A stretch of DNA of 64,000 nucleotides from Labyrinthula sp. Ha (taxonomy: Eukaryota > Sar > Bigyra > Labyrinthulida > Labyrinthulaceae), in contig JAALGZ010000033.1 of the NCBI GenBank assembly GCA_015227615.1, positions 124,001 through 188,000 on the forward strand, in the 5' to 3' direction. Shown piece after piece: positions 22,704-34,999 of this stretch. A program made the translations under genes and the position numbers. The notes under the pieces are model-generated. The model was not told the DNA's origin. It worked only from the letters and a program-made list of their open reading frames with translations, and made no database searches. Numbering within the stretch: position 1 is the first letter of the stretch; the number at the start of each line of letters is the position of its first letter.

Positions 22704-25700
22704 ACTTATTCGTAATTATTAACATGGAATATAAAGAAAACTATTCTTCCTATCATTAGATAACGATTTATTGAGGTCTCGAGCTTACTATTATATTCTC
22801 TTTGTTGGCTACCTACTTACTGTTATATCCACGTTATGGCAAGCGCGACGTCCTACTTGAGAGAACACCAAAGGACGAAAAAGATCAATAAAATGACATA
22901 ACTAACGTAAATTCCTACTTTCTATAACAATAGTTTTCAAGAATAGAAATTTTCTGGTTTGAGACAACAATTATACTGTCCCGTATTGGTTTGTTATGGA
23001 TTATGTATGGCTTTAGGGAACACGATAGGGTCAAACAAAATCCGAGCTTTCTTTGACAGCTAAAATTAATACCGATCACTAGCAGAATATGTAAAATACA
23101 TCAGAGCAATATAACCATCAAGAGCTTGATTGGATGCAGCTTGGGCAACAGCCATCTCCATCACTAGTTCTAACCTTGATGGAGAACAAAAATAGCCCGA
23201 TTTATCAGTTGTTCTTAAAGTACACAACTTCCTAAGAGAGAAACCTTTGTGAGAAATGTAATTGAAATGTTTTTTAAAGGCTTAACCCGTAGCATATACT
23301 TAAAACCTAACTTAGAATATTTCTTTTGCTTTTTGGATTTTGTTCTAAGTTCTGGAACTTTCCAGAATACCAACCGTGAGATCAAAGATTGCTACAATTT
23401 CAAAAGCCTCTAGAACTCTGGGTTCCTTCGTACCACTTAATTTATATTAAGATAGCCTTAATAAGTAGAAGACACTCATATTTTAGTAGGTAAAAGTGAC
23501 AAGAGAAGAATATTTATGTATGAAATATACTTGCTAGTGGACCCTAAATAAAAAAATTGAATATTCTTAAGTAGGATTTGATGACAGAATGTATATAAAA
23601 GCTTTAGATCGGATTAGAATGAAATTCCTATGCCTAGATAACGTGATAGTTTCTTGTGTTAGCTGTAGAACTATAATTTCGTAATATATCCTGGCCTGTG
23701 TGGTAGTTGTTCACTTTAAGTAGAAATTCTAGAACGTATTTATCTTAATAATGATATAGATGTCCCTCAATTAAATGTTGTAAAGCTGTCGATTATAAGA
23801 AATAGTTACAATATCTTCTTAGTTCGCCGCATTTACTTAGGATCCAATTGTTTTAGCTCCGGAGTATCTCATGCCACATGATTTGGTGTGTTGAATAATA
23901 TTTTTGATTATTAATAACCACAAGAATACTTAAACACAATCTCGAATAATAACACTAAACAATCCACACAAGCGATTAAAAGCAGACAAGGAAACATAAG
24001 AAAAGGAACTTAAAAGGTAGTTGGATTCTTAAGAGTTCTGTTTCAACTTGTCAAATGGTGGAGACAATAAAAACACATACTGTATAACAAATTAAGGTGT
24101 CTGAGAAACATTCCCATTAGTTTTACAAAACTGATGCATAGAAAAAACTGATCCAGATAGTAGAAAGCTCTAGAGATTAAAGATTAGATGCGGAGGTAAC
24201 AAAAATTTTCTTTTTGGAGTAACTATTTAGTTTGGCGAGGCAAATAAAGTTTACAATTTTTATAAATAGAATAAGACACCTTACAGAGGAGTCTAAGATT
24301 TACGTGAATAGAAAACATGTATTTCAGAGCTCACTGATCATAAAAGAAAATTTATTAACAGGCTTGAAAGATCACAGAGAGCTATCAGTTACGCAGTATT
24401 GACCCTTTCAACAGAAGCACCCAGGAATCTTTCTTGGCAAAATTTTGATTAAAACCAAGACGAAGAAGGTTAAAGGTGCAAAATCGACCCAGGGAATGCA
24501 AGTATAGAACCTTTAATACAATACATAGAAAGACATTTGACCAGAGGTGGAACATTTAAGTTTCATTCCAGCAAAACTGCAAATCATCGAGCACAGTTAA
24601 ATGGGTTAATCTTTCAAGAAAGCATTCAGTAATACCTTGCCGCTTGGTAGTCTAGTATAGGCCCTAGACTACCGTTAAGTAAGTTTGTAATATAGAGTAT
24701 TTTGCTAGCGGTTAATATAAGTCTTAAGTTTTGAAATACACACTTGTGCACACCTTGAGATATTAATATAAGAGACAGAGGAACCGATCACGCTATGTAT
24801 TCCCAATGTACTCAAATGGATATAAAACGCAGTATTTCGTTCTTGATGATGACTCTTATATCACATGTAAGATTGTGGTTTTATATGAGCAAATTTTTGT
24901 GGTTGTAATTTTATAAATATCGAGCATATCCCAGATGTTATCAAGGACCTCAAAATGCTTAGTTATGGAAATGCTAATACAGTCATTAGTTATAGATACA
25001 AAGCCATTGCTGAGTTACTAGAGCATCACATAGGACACATGTATATTGTATTCAGTATGCTGTAGAGTCCCTTGGATCTTGGTTAAAGCTGTTATCTGGG
25101 AAATACTTGGCAAATATCCAACCCAGTGTACATAAAGCGATATTTTAACGTTTTCTACCTGGCTAAAGCCTGGTTCCTCTTGTTGAAGATTTATTGATGA
25201 AGTTCCACAATAATACCCAGAAAGTTTTCCTAAGAAATCATAGAAGCAAGGAAAATATGTACTGGATACTAAACTTAAATCGATTGAGTTTTTTAAACAA
25301 AGCCACTAAATGAATAGAGTCTATACGTAGTATGTTAATATCTAGAGGCGACTTCAAAAACACAACAGGAATGCGGACATTGAATGAATCGGTCACCTAA
25401 TACAGTGAATTTGTTAGGAAAAAATAATTGTAACCATGCGAAAGTTGAAAAGCTTGATTTGTAAAGATGTAGCCATGCCAGATGAGATACCTCAATATCT
25501 TTAATATTAATAACGTGAACTTTGTAGATGCTATTTCCAAGTATATAAATATGAAACTTAATATTAAGTTGTTACCAGAAAGATAGACCAGTGCACATCG
25601 TGAAACTCATTAGGAAAAAAATATTGTTATTCTCTGTTGATGCTCTGATTAGAAAAACATACATCATCCCTGTAAACACCTTGGGAGAATTTTTATTTAG

Positions 25701-25803
25701 AAACACTGGTTCATACTTTGAGAAAGAGTGTTTCCTTTAAGATGAAAAATCAAGATCTAACTTTGTACAAAAAAGCGTTGCAAAACTTGGTAGGCTTAAT
25801 ATA

Positions 25804-26132
25804 TCATTGCTTAAGGTGATGAAGTTCAAGGTTCATGTTTCAAACTTAGTAAACGTGACAGTATCAAATAAACTATCTCCAGAATATTCAAAGCACATTT
25901 CGGAGTACAAGTTGTTTTACAATGAGGCCTATGATTCAGATGAAAGATGGAGAAAATTTCTACTGCAGTTCGAAAAATCAAAAAGTCCTTAAGAAACAAT
26001 CGAAGTCATATATTTGAAAAGTTTTTATATCATGAACAGAATATCTCACAGAAGTCAACAAAGAAAAGTGAATCATCTATCAGAATAAAGAAAAGTGCAC
26101 GGGAGAGTCTGGATCGAATTATTCACGTCTAA
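25804..26132 (+). pseudogene. Possible relic coding patch, unrecognised
   Basis: An open stretch of about 60 codons (contains KLSPEYSKHISEYKLF and EAYDSDERWRKFLLQFEK) is followed by an overlapping frame of similar character ending near 26132 (KKSESSIRIKKSARESLDR). The acidic-then-basic, non-random composition suggests a former protein end. It lacks a supported start and I do not recognise the family. Confidence 0.25.
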
Positions 26133-28894
26133 TCTCCAATACTCAATATTTAATTCTACATTTACCTTCAACTTTGAATTTTCAACTCTTAAGCTTGAAT
26201 TTATCTTAGAAATAAATTCTTGAATAAAAAACACTGACTTTTGCCGTTTTTCTTGCAGAAGTCAGATCCTAACTCGGAACATCTTTTTTGGGTCTATGTT
26301 TTGAATATAAGCCATGGAAAGCCTCCGACTTATTTATGGTTTATTGAGTTGAAATTTGAAGCTTTAACATATAAAGCTTTTAAATATAATCATATCTTTA
26401 GTTGAGTTCAACAAAGGTGGTAGACAGCTGGCCTCCCAGTTTATAAAACACCATCGAGTAACTTTTGAAGTCCACCATGTAACTATAAAACTCCTTATTC
26501 TAGCAATATATACACTCTCGTACAACTGTATTTTGACCAGTACAGGCTGGAAAAAACTTTTTATATCACCTCCATCCAGGCTTTGTCTCTTAAGTCTTCG
26601 ATATTTTTAACTTTAAATTTATTTAATATTATTATTGAATGCTCCTTCTATATATATTATGCTCAAAAATCTACGAATAGAGTCTATTGAGTCTTTTCTG
26701 GGGCTATGTCTTAAATAGGAGATCTTCTTCTTGGATTCATTTCTGTGATACACAGGTGGTATAGTTTGAACTTTCAACTGAGGTAAAAATTTGGTACAAT
26801 TTCATTTTTGTTAACCTATAATAAAGTATAATAATATAGCTTGATGCAGTTGATGGCAGCATAGATTTTTCTCTCATTTATTTTAAACTGATTTTCATTG
26901 ATCTGTCGACCTTTTTTTCTTTCCTCATTTATTTTGCATTTGGAGATCCGCAACTTAATTTTTGGAAATTTGCAAAGAACCAATGAAAATACTGGCGTGA
27001 AATACGTGGCACCAATGAAAAGGGTATAAGGAAGATACCACCGGGGAGAATTTTGGAAGAGAGCAAAATAAAAGTAATGAAGCATGGAACTAAATGAAGA
27101 ATCAAGAAATCAAACTCGACAACCATATGTAAGATAACAGGGGGATTTATGAAATGCGTGTTATATTATAAGAGCTTAACACTAAATAGGGCAAACGAAG
27201 TAAATATGATATTTCAGATTTCTGAAAATTTTATTATTCGAATATTTACTGGAAGTGTGCAAGAGCAGAATAAAATGAAGGCCATGGGGGAATCCATAGA
27301 AATAAGGTCATAAGGCACTATTTCTAGGAAAAGATTTAAGAAACTTGGCCTCTTACAAGTTTTTTATGTCAATTAATCTAGTGGATAAGTTTTATTGACC
27401 GTTTATTTCTCAAATTAACTTACTTGAAGCTTGGAACTGAAGTAAAAAAGGTAACTTAGTTGTTTAGGTTCAAAAAAGCTGGGGAAACACCAAAAGTAGA
27501 TAAAAAGATGATTTTAAAAAATGATGAGGCAAGAAGTTTGAAACTACATTGTTGCTATGTTAGTGAGAAAATCAGAGGCATTTTACATTAATTTTAGCAT
27601 TATATTGGTTGAAATTTTTGTTTATGACATATGGGCAAAATGTAGACTGCGGCAACAAATCAGGTTAGCCAGCATGGTTAATTAAAGCTCAACTGATGAT
27701 ATTAATCTGCTGAGATATGAAACTTGTCCTGCCATAGTTACTCATCAATGCTCGAGATACCAACTTTACACAATTTATGCCCACTATTTCTGAAATATAG
27801 AACACAAATAATTTAAACGTTTTTGTAGAGTCTGTTTAACACATATCCTTTCCAAATTAAAGTTCCCAGTAGCTTCAACTATGTCCGTTTCAACAATTAT
27901 TTTGCTTTCAATTCCCTTTATTGAATCTTAGGTTGACAAGTTTAATCTTTCTACCTCCAAAGAACGATTGAAATCAGTAACTTACTCACATATCCACAAA
28001 TTCATTAGTAGATATAACAACTTCAAATCTAAAAAGAAACTCTTTTATTTGAATCATTTAGTCGGAACTACTGAAACAACTATCATTATGCGTTAATTTG
28101 CTTAATAAAATAATCTGTGTGCAGGGGTAATCTTTGCTAACTAATCTTATGATTTAATCAAATTATATATGGTATTGTTTTATTCTGCAATTCTGGTTAG
28201 TATTCATTATTCAAATTTTGAAACATGTTAAGCTTTCTGGAATAATGGGGTAAAATTGTTTACAGAGCTCTTACATTACAGGTTATTAGAGTTATTTCGT
28301 TGAGATTGAGCTCGACCGACTTTGTCATTTATTCTTGCAAGGTTGTATAATTTTGTGTAGTATGAATACCTTTACTTCTCTAGAGTTTCTCTGTAAGTAA
28401 GCAGCAAATAATCTCCAGAATGATAGTGGGTTCAATTTAGCTAAGCCCAAGCCATTTTCGGTCGCGATGAATCACATTTTGGTTATTCCTAGGGACATTT
28501 TCATTTTTGAAACTCAGAGTTTTTCAAGGGCTTAATAGGGTACAGAAAACGTATAAGAAAGTTTTGAAAGTTCAAGACAGGGTCACATAGCAGAGTCTTG
28601 TGTTGATAATCAGAATAAAAGCAAAATCTGACAATTTAAGTGCCCACAAGAATTAGAATCTATACAAGTACTTAATTATGAACTTACTACAAGTATAAGT
28701 GGAACGTGAGGAAGGTTGAAATCGAGGTGTCCGAGATTTTCGACCTTAAAATCACTAATGTACGATACTTTATTTCTTAGATAGCCCAAAATTTGTCCAC
28801 AAAACTAAATATCACAACGAAGAACTTTTAAGCATGCCCAAGATATCATTGGCAGCTTTCTAAATCTAAAGTTTCGCTTTTGGGGAATATCCTC

Positions 28895-29158
28895 TTATTG
28901 TGTATGAGCCAATGTCTCAATAAACTTTGCCTTTAACACCCCAATGGTATGGTAAGCACTTGCAATACTCGGTAGAGTTTGTGCTGCAACTGAAGAGTGC
29001 TTTTTCAGTAGGCAGGTGCTCTTGAGCTCCACTAACTTTGATGTAAGAGGCCATATTTTTCTTCCTCTCGTGTATTTTTTGATTGCACTAATGTTGACAG
29101 TCTCAATCTTCAGCAACTCTGGAATCTCTGTAAGCAAGTGGTATACCGGCTCCAGCAT
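28895..29158 (-). CDS. Small hypothetical protein or exon fragment
   Basis: An 87-codon minus-strand frame beginning MLEPVYHLLTEIPELLKIET with good protein-like composition and several predicted helices (ISAIKKYTRGRK, HSSVAAQTLPSIASAYHTIG). A stop lies about 18 nt upstream of the ATG in frame, with a possible splice acceptor (CCAG) in between, so it could be a small gene, a last exon, or a relic. The helical pattern faintly recalls HEAT or TFIIS N-terminal helical bundles, but I cannot assign it. Confidence 0.3.
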   Translation of the reverse strand: MLEPVYHLLTEIPELLKIETVNISAIKKYTRGRKIWPLTSKLVELKSTCLLKKHSSVAAQTLPSIASAYHTIGVLKAKFIETLAHTQ

Positions 29159-30301
29159 AATACTCTGGCATGAGTCATTGGGTCAGGGGGAAGGTTCTCA
29201 TAACCTAAAATAATGTTGGATTCACGTAGAGGTTAAGTTAAAGGGTATTTCTACAAAGCATTTGACCTCCTCAGTGCTTCGGTAATTAAAAGGCTTTTCA
29301 TTGAATTAACATTGCTGGGCTTAAGACAAGGCTGATTAATCTGTATTATCTATCTTGTTCTAAATCTTGGTTAAATAAAATTAACTAGAAAAGAATTACC
29401 ATTGGGTGGCTTGGGCTAGCAACTTAGTACAAGCTTTCATTGATGAATAAGGCTTCTTGTGGTTAATGTAGTTGCCGAGCTTAATTCGTTTAGCTTGCCT
29501 TCGCTTCTATATGTTTTATTATTTTTTGCTTCACTAGGATAAATTCTTAGCAATTAAGTATGACAAATAATATCTTACTTCAATATTTTAATAGAACACA
29601 ACTATCGTATCACATCGTAACAGTCAACTATAGCTTGTTGAGTCACATATTTCATTTATATTTATTAGTTGTCGTAATTCAGTATTATTTCTTCATGCCT
29701 TGGTTTAAACAAATTACTGGCAGGACTGGTTCTACAATCTCATAGACCTAGTCTAGGTATATTAATTATCATGTACTAAGAGCTGATTATATCTGAAATA
29801 TGGGCATTTCTATAAATCTCTTGCCCAAATATTGCCCAAGATAATGTTCATGGTTTGTGTTAAGAATCATAGCTGCATAATGAACTATATAATAAGATAT
29901 ATTTGACTCAAAATTATACAATACGAGTTAAAAAATATGAGGAATAAGTAAATTAAATTGGTATAAAGAAGGAACAAAAGTAGCTCAAACACAGTTAATC
30001 TGATTCAACTCTTTTTTTTTCGTATTGGATTGCGCCTTTTCACATATCTACTGAAAGCTGGGACATGGTTTCTGATTCTTCAGAAGTTATGGACATAACT
30101 GTTAAATACATTGAAAACTGATTTTAATCCTATGAATCTACAGCGAATCCAGGAGAATGTATCCCACTTGTAAGAAGGAAACCGGGAAGGTATAAAGCTG
30201 AAGGAACAACTCCTCACTTTTTATTGCTGGACAAAAAGAATCATTGCAGCAGATAAAATTTCCGAAAAGACTGTGAGAAGAAAGCGAACTACCGACGGAG
30301 A

Positions 30302-33300
30302 ATGCAACAGGCTCAGACAGATAACTTTAGCCAAAGATGGGAAAAAACAGATAGCAAGAGAAAAGGTTATGTATTCCTTGGCCTAGGAGTTGGTATGGTC
30401 GCAGCGGTTGGTCTTGGAATCGCGTTGATGGAGGAAACTGTTCCAGGGCAATCAGCAACACAGGTTGCCCCAAGTGAGATATTTGATGCATGCCAGGATT
30501 ACGAGGTTCAAGATGGAGGAGATTTTTTGTATACATTTGAGGGTCTAGGCTGTGATAGTTGCGTAGAGGATGCTATCACAGGTATCAGATTTAGCGACTG
30601 TAACTCAACCTGCTCCGATTGGCAGGTTGATGTCGATCAAACGTTTATTAGTCCAGTAGAAAATACCTGTGAGATTATTTTCGATGACGAAGAGGACCAA
30701 GACTTAAATCAATATCAGTGTCCTGAGGATACTTACACTACAGTGGCAAATATTGGCTGTAGAATTCATAGTCCCAGTGACATTCTTCGCTTTGTGCAGG
30801 AGTGTAAGTTCTTCGCAGAAGATGACACGGATCTAGAAACTTGTTTTCAGGAGTGTGACCGTGATGGAGATAACTGTGTTGGAGTTATGGTGATTGAGCA
30901 GGGTTGCTTTCTGGTTCCTCCTGCTGTTGCGGATTTGTGCGATGAACCACAAGAACTAAGCACTCTTTGTGTTCCAGTGAGACATGAAATTGACTGCTTC
31001 GACACACCAGCAACTTATGCAGAAGCGGAAGCACATTGTAATGGAAACTTCGCGACAGTACCTACGGATGATACATTTAGCCTTCAATTACTGAGAATTG
31101 GAAACGAATGTGGCGATAATGAGTGTTGGTTCAATTTTGAAGACGGGAATGACGACGAATGTGGCTTCATCCCAGACGATGGTGGCAATTTTTCCTTTAC
31201 CACTAATTGTACCCAAACTAAAGGCTTTTGTTGTGAGACTGAGACGTTTTCACCAACAACCTCGCCAACGACTAGTCCAACAGTTGGTGTATTCTTCGTA
31301 CCAGAAAATAACCAAACTGATTTCGAGACTGCAGAAGAAATTTGTGATAGATATGATGCTGATTTGGCTTCTATCCACAGCCGTTTTGAACAGGACTGGG
31401 CGTATGATGTGTGCAAGGTAGAATTAAACTTAAGAACAAAGGAAGATGCAGACAGTAACGATTGTGGCTGCTGGATTGGTCTCTTTGCGGAAGATGCAAG
31501 TAGCGCAGATCTGTCCCAAAGTGATTTTGAGTGGACTGACGGATCACCCCAGGATTTTGACGGCTGGCAAGATGGAAAACCAGATAACAATGGAAATTCT
31601 GACTTTAGTCGAGAAGAAGCCTGTGCTCACATGAGACCTGTTTTTGATGGTGAGTGGAATGACATTGAGTGTGGTGGATTTTGCGATTCAGAAGACTCCA
31701 GACCTATTCCTCTTTGTAGAAAACGAACTAACTCCCCTACTGAGAATCCAACAATCAGTCCAACCGGTCATCCTACTTTTGGTCCTACCTCGAGCCCAAC
31801 TGATCACCCAACAACAAGTCCAACCCTATCCCCAACTTTCAGACCTTCACTTTCACCGACTAGAAATCCTACTTTCTCACCAACAGTGAGTCCAACTTTT
31901 TCACCATCAACCAATCCTACTGTTAGTCCAACCGATAGCCCTACAACATCTCCAACTGTCTCACCTAGTGTCTCACCAACTTCTTCACCTACAGACAACC
32001 CAACCGTGAGTCCAACTTCAAGTCCGAGTACCTCTCCAACCTTGAGCCCAACGAACAATCCTACAGTCTCCCCTACGTTCAGTCCTTCTACTGGCCCGAC
32101 TACATCCCCTACGGTTGGGCCAAGTGCTAGCCCAACCCTCTCCCCAACAGTTGGACCGAGTGCTAGTCCGACATTCTCGCCTACCACTAGTCCTTCAGTA
32201 TCTCCAACTAACCATCCTACGACATCACCAACAGCCTCACCAACCAGCTCGCCTACAAGCAGCCCGACTCTAAACCCCTCAGCTAGCCCTACTACTTCAC
32301 CAACCACTAGTCCGACCAAATCGCCTACTGACCGCCCAACTACCTCTCCAACTGACAGTCCTACTCTTAGTCCAACTCTAAGCCCAAGTACCTCTCCTAC
32401 AACGAGCCCAACTGACTCGCCAACGTTTAGTCCAACAAACTCACCTACTTCAAGTCCAACTTTTTCCCCGACAAACTTTCCTACGAGAAGTCCAACTACT
32501 TATCCAACCACAACACCAAGTCATAGCCCAACCACGAGTCCTACTGACAACCCCACACTAAGTCCAACACTTCATCCAACAGAATCGCCATCTGCTTCTC
32601 CAACGGTTTCCCCAACCGACTCGCCTTCCTTTGGTCCAACAACCTCGCCAACCTACAGCCCTACGACTTCGCCTACTAGCAAACCTACTTTAGGCCCTTC
32701 GAGTTCACCAACGCTATCACCGACAGAGAGCCCAAGTAATAGTCCTACGGTTCGCCCAAGCGCAACTCCAACCGTGAGTCCAAGCCTAGCTCCCACCGAG
32801 AGCCCCACGTTGAGTCCTACAGTTGAACCAACAACTTCGCCGACTGAACAACCAACAACTTCACCTACAAGCGAACCAACTGATCATCCAACCCAGTCAC
32901 CAACGACTCAACCCACTACCTCTCCAACTGACCATCCGACAGTGGCACCAACAGACAAGCCCACTGACAAGCCTACGGAATCACCTACAAACAAACCAAC
33001 TGCTGAACCAACTGAGAGGCCAAGTAACGCACCAACTGGTGAGCCCACATTGGCACCATCCGTAAGACCAAGTGTGGCTCCAACTGATAGGCCAACAGTC
33101 GAACCTACTAGAGAGCCAACATACTCTCCTACAGTTGCCCCTACAGATAAACCTACCGAGTCTCCTACTTTAACGCCGACGTTTAATCCAAGTGTGTCAC
33201 CGACGTTCTCCCCAACTGGTAAGGTTCCGCCTGAACCTTTATGTCGCTACTCTTGTGATGATTTTGTTTGGCGTATAACCAACAATGAAGATGTAAGGCA

Positions 33301-34999
33301 ACAAGTATTTTATACCTTCAAGAACCCGAACTATGTAAAAGATCGACATTCATTTTATAATTTCCTTCCTGGTGTTGTTGGCTTCTATACCCACTGTATC
33401 ACTGAGTATTGCTGCAGCCTGTTTGATATTTACGTTGAACCGGGAAGCACTTTGGAAATTCCGGTTCCGGGCTCCGAGTTTTACCTATATGATTTTGAGC
33501 TAGGGAAATATAACAAGATTACATTGGACAACGGTTGTGAGGAGACGGAAAGATGCCAGTGTGAAGCAGTTGGAGTGTACAAAGATGAATTTTCTTACCA
33601 CGCAGTTGTAAACGGTGCGGATCTTCAAGAGAATTGGGATATTGATGTCGACTCTACAGTTTCTGTAGTGGACAACAATGATTTTAATGTAAGACTTTGT
33701 CCTAGTGGAGAAGAAACATGTATTCAGATTGATGGTGGGCTTCAGTCGAACACCGAGACGGTTGCAATTGTTGAGCAAAGTGCTATTACATCAGTACTAC
33801 CTGCTGACGAAGAGTTTAATCAAATTTGTTCGGTCAACGTTTGGACCGCAGGTAGCAGACTTTGCGGCAAAAATTATTTTGGCTCTGGAAGAAAGGCTAG
33901 AAGAAGAGCCGCCCAGTATGGTTGTGTCTATCTCTCTGGTTCTAATATAGAACACCATCATGATTTCAAATTATCGCTGTTTCATAATGACACTATGGTG
34001 TTTGAGTCCGAATATGGTCAAATCGATTACAATGATGGGGTTCGCGCATACGGTGTAACTATTGACTCTCCGGGTAATGGCGTTTTCTCAACTAAGCTTG
34101 AAAGCGAGGCCTTTGACATAGGATTTGACGTTCTAAATGGAGCTTACTTTGATGATGTTTCTATTGAGTGTTGTTGCCCAGATGCCAGTTCACCTTACGT
34201 TTCAAGAACGGTTGGTGGCTACCAGGGTGTTGCTGGTTATTATTATAACAAGCCAATTGCAGTCTCACCTCAAAAAAGTAACCCAAATGTTATCCTAGGA
34301 AGAGAACCAAGCTACGAAGACGGTTTTAAAACTGTGTTCACCCTAGGATTGGGTGGGTATGTAACTTATGAGTTTAGTCTTGGTGTAACTGAGTACGTGA
34401 CTATCTACGAGGAAAGCTACATCAATAGGTGCTCCAACAAGAAAAAACATGGAAAATACTCATCGTGCTCTAATGAAGATGCAAGTTATGAGAACGGTGA
34501 AGATGCTATGATCGAAGTAAGCGTAGACGGGTATAACTGGATCACCGCTGCAAATAGTCTCAAACACAGCTGGGAGGTGTTCGAGGGAGGTGATGACACT
34601 ATTAGACAGGTTAACGTATCTTTGCCTAACGGGGCCTGCTACAAATACATCAGACTCAGTGATAAATCCTACTCTAGCTGTAACGCAGATGATGGTTTTG
34701 ATTTGCATGCTATTGTAGGGGGAAAAGCCTGCTGTCCAGAGGATCACGCGGCACTTGTAGATGATTCCCCTGCGACTTCAAGTTTACAAAGTGTTACTGA
34801 GGTTACCGGTGGTTCTGTCTTTGTATTTGTGATAGCAGCTGCATTTGGAACAGCTCTAAGTAGCCTTGTAACTCTTACTGTTCAGCAGAGAAGGAAGAGA
34901 CAGAATAGTCCACCAACTCCTGTGCTGGATAAGGATGACGAGTTGTTCCTAACACCATCTAAAGAGGGATATCCTGCTGACTACAAAATCTCTTTGTAG
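30302..34999 (+). CDS. Giant C-type lectin surface protein with SPT repeats (paralog A)
   Basis: A 1565-residue intronless gene. A short cytosolic N-terminus ([14 protein letters not shown]) precedes a transmembrane helix at about 22-44. Next comes a Cys-rich ectodomain (about 58-310) whose second half resembles a divergent C-type lectin fold ([26 protein letters not shown]). Residues about 329-475 are a clear C-type lectin domain: [54 protein letters not shown]. The calcium-site EPN/QPD position reads KPD, while WND is kept. Residues about 478-976 are roughly 125 tetrads of the form xP(T/S)x, expected to be a stiff, heavily O-glycosylated stalk. A second Cys-rich ectodomain (about 977-1490) follows, then a second membrane helix (about 1502-1526) and a basic-acidic cytosolic tail. 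It is likely a plasma-membrane adhesion or recognition protein anchored at both ends. Paralog B lies at 54913-59352. Confidence 0.85.
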   Translation: MQQAQTDNFSQRWEKTDSKRKGYVFLGLGVGMVAAVGLGIALMEETVPGQSATQVAPSEIFDACQDYEVQDGGDFLYTFEGLGCDSCVEDAITGIRFSDCNSTCSDWQVDVDQTFISPVENTCEIIFDDEEDQDLNQYQCPEDTYTTVANIGCRIHSPSDILRFVQECKFFAEDDTDLETCFQECDRDGDNCVGVMVIEQGCFLVPPAVADLCDEPQELSTLCVPVRHEIDCFDTPATYAEAEAHCNGNFATVPTDDTFSLQLLRIGNECGDNECWFNFEDGNDDECGFIPDDGGNFSFTTNCTQTKGFCCETETFSPTTSPTTSPTVGVFFVPENNQTDFETAEEICDRYDADLASIHSRFEQDWAYDVCKVELNLRTKEDADSNDCGCWIGLFAEDASSADLSQSDFEWTDGSPQDFDGWQDGKPDNNGNSDFSREEACAHMRPVFDGEWNDIECGGFCDSEDSRPIPLCRKRTNSPTENPTISPTGHPTFGPTSSPTDHPTTSPTLSPTFRPSLSPTRNPTFSPTVSPTFSPSTNPTVSPTDSPTTSPTVSPSVSPTSSPTDNPTVSPTSSPSTSPTLSPTNNPTVSPTFSPSTGPTTSPTVGPSASPTLSPTVGPSASPTFSPTTSPSVSPTNHPTTSPTASPTSSPTSSPTLNPSASPTTSPTTSPTKSPTDRPTTSPTDSPTLSPTLSPSTSPTTSPTDSPTFSPTNSPTSSPTFSPTNFPTRSPTTYPTTTPSHSPTTSPTDNPTLSPTLHPTESPSASPTVSPTDSPSFGPTTSPTYSPTTSPTSKPTLGPSSSPTLSPTESPSNSPTVRPSATPTVSPSLAPTESPTLSPTVEPTTSPTEQPTTSPTSEPTDHPTQSPTTQPTTSPTDHPTVAPTDKPTDKPTESPTNKPTAEPTERPSNAPTGEPTLAPSVRPSVAPTDRPTVEPTREPTYSPTVAPTDKPTESPTLTPTFNPSVSPTFSPTGKVPPEPLCRYSCDDFVWRITNNEDVRQQVFYTFKNPNYVKDRHSFYNFLPGVVGFYTHCITEYCCSLFDIYVEPGSTLEIPVPGSEFYLYDFELGKYNKITLDNGCEETERCQCEAVGVYKDEFSYHAVVNGADLQENWDIDVDSTVSVVDNNDFNVRLCPSGEETCIQIDGGLQSNTETVAIVEQSAITSVLPADEEFNQICSVNVWTAGSRLCGKNYFGSGRKARRRAAQYGCVYLSGSNIEHHHDFKLSLFHNDTMVFESEYGQIDYNDGVRAYGVTIDSPGNGVFSTKLESEAFDIGFDVLNGAYFDDVSIECCCPDASSPYVSRTVGGYQGVAGYYYNKPIAVSPQKSNPNVILGREPSYEDGFKTVFTLGLGGYVTYEFSLGVTEYVTIYEESYINRCSNKKKHGKYSSCSNEDASYENGEDAMIEVSVDGYNWITAANSLKHSWEVFEGGDDTIRQVNVSLPNGACYKYIRLSDKSYSSCNADDGFDLHAIVGGKACCPEDHAALVDDSPATSSLQSVTEVTGGSVFVFVIAAAFGTALSSLVTLTVQQRRKRQNSPPTPVLDKDDELFLTPSKEGYPADYKISL
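31730..33228 (+). repeat. SPT tetrad repeat tract of surface protein A
   Basis: About 1.5 kb coding for consecutive xP(T/S)x tetrads (12-nt period) in unbroken register. Codons are well mixed (SPT written as tcaccaact, agcccaaca, tctccaacg and so on), so at DNA level it is an old, diverged array without long identical blocks. Tetrads change from Ser-rich to charged (EPT, KPT, DRPT) toward the 3' end. Confidence 0.85.

Larger units (their letters stand above)
22704..30301. other. Long gene-poor AT-rich spacer
   Basis: About 7.6 kb without a convincing intact gene. Two stretches are protein-like and listed separately (25804-26132 plus, 28895-29158 minus). Other open frames, such as the overlapping minus-strand frames at 26816-27126, conflict with each other and are AT-biased. 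No RNA gene or clear repeat is seen. The final few hundred bases form the upstream region of surface protein A; no TATA-like or other element stands out. Confidence 0.55.

Noticed and set aside
23845-23875. A solo MULE end (ctccggagtatctc)
   Set aside because: It shares only parts of the inverted repeat in rearranged order and has no partner; probably coincidence.
31804-32319. Long minus-strand frame rich in VGLxVGE tetrads opposite the SPT tract of protein A
   Set aside because: It is the antisense of the xPTx repeat; 12-nt periodicity and codon bias keep it open. Same for 57300-57677 and 56917-57435.
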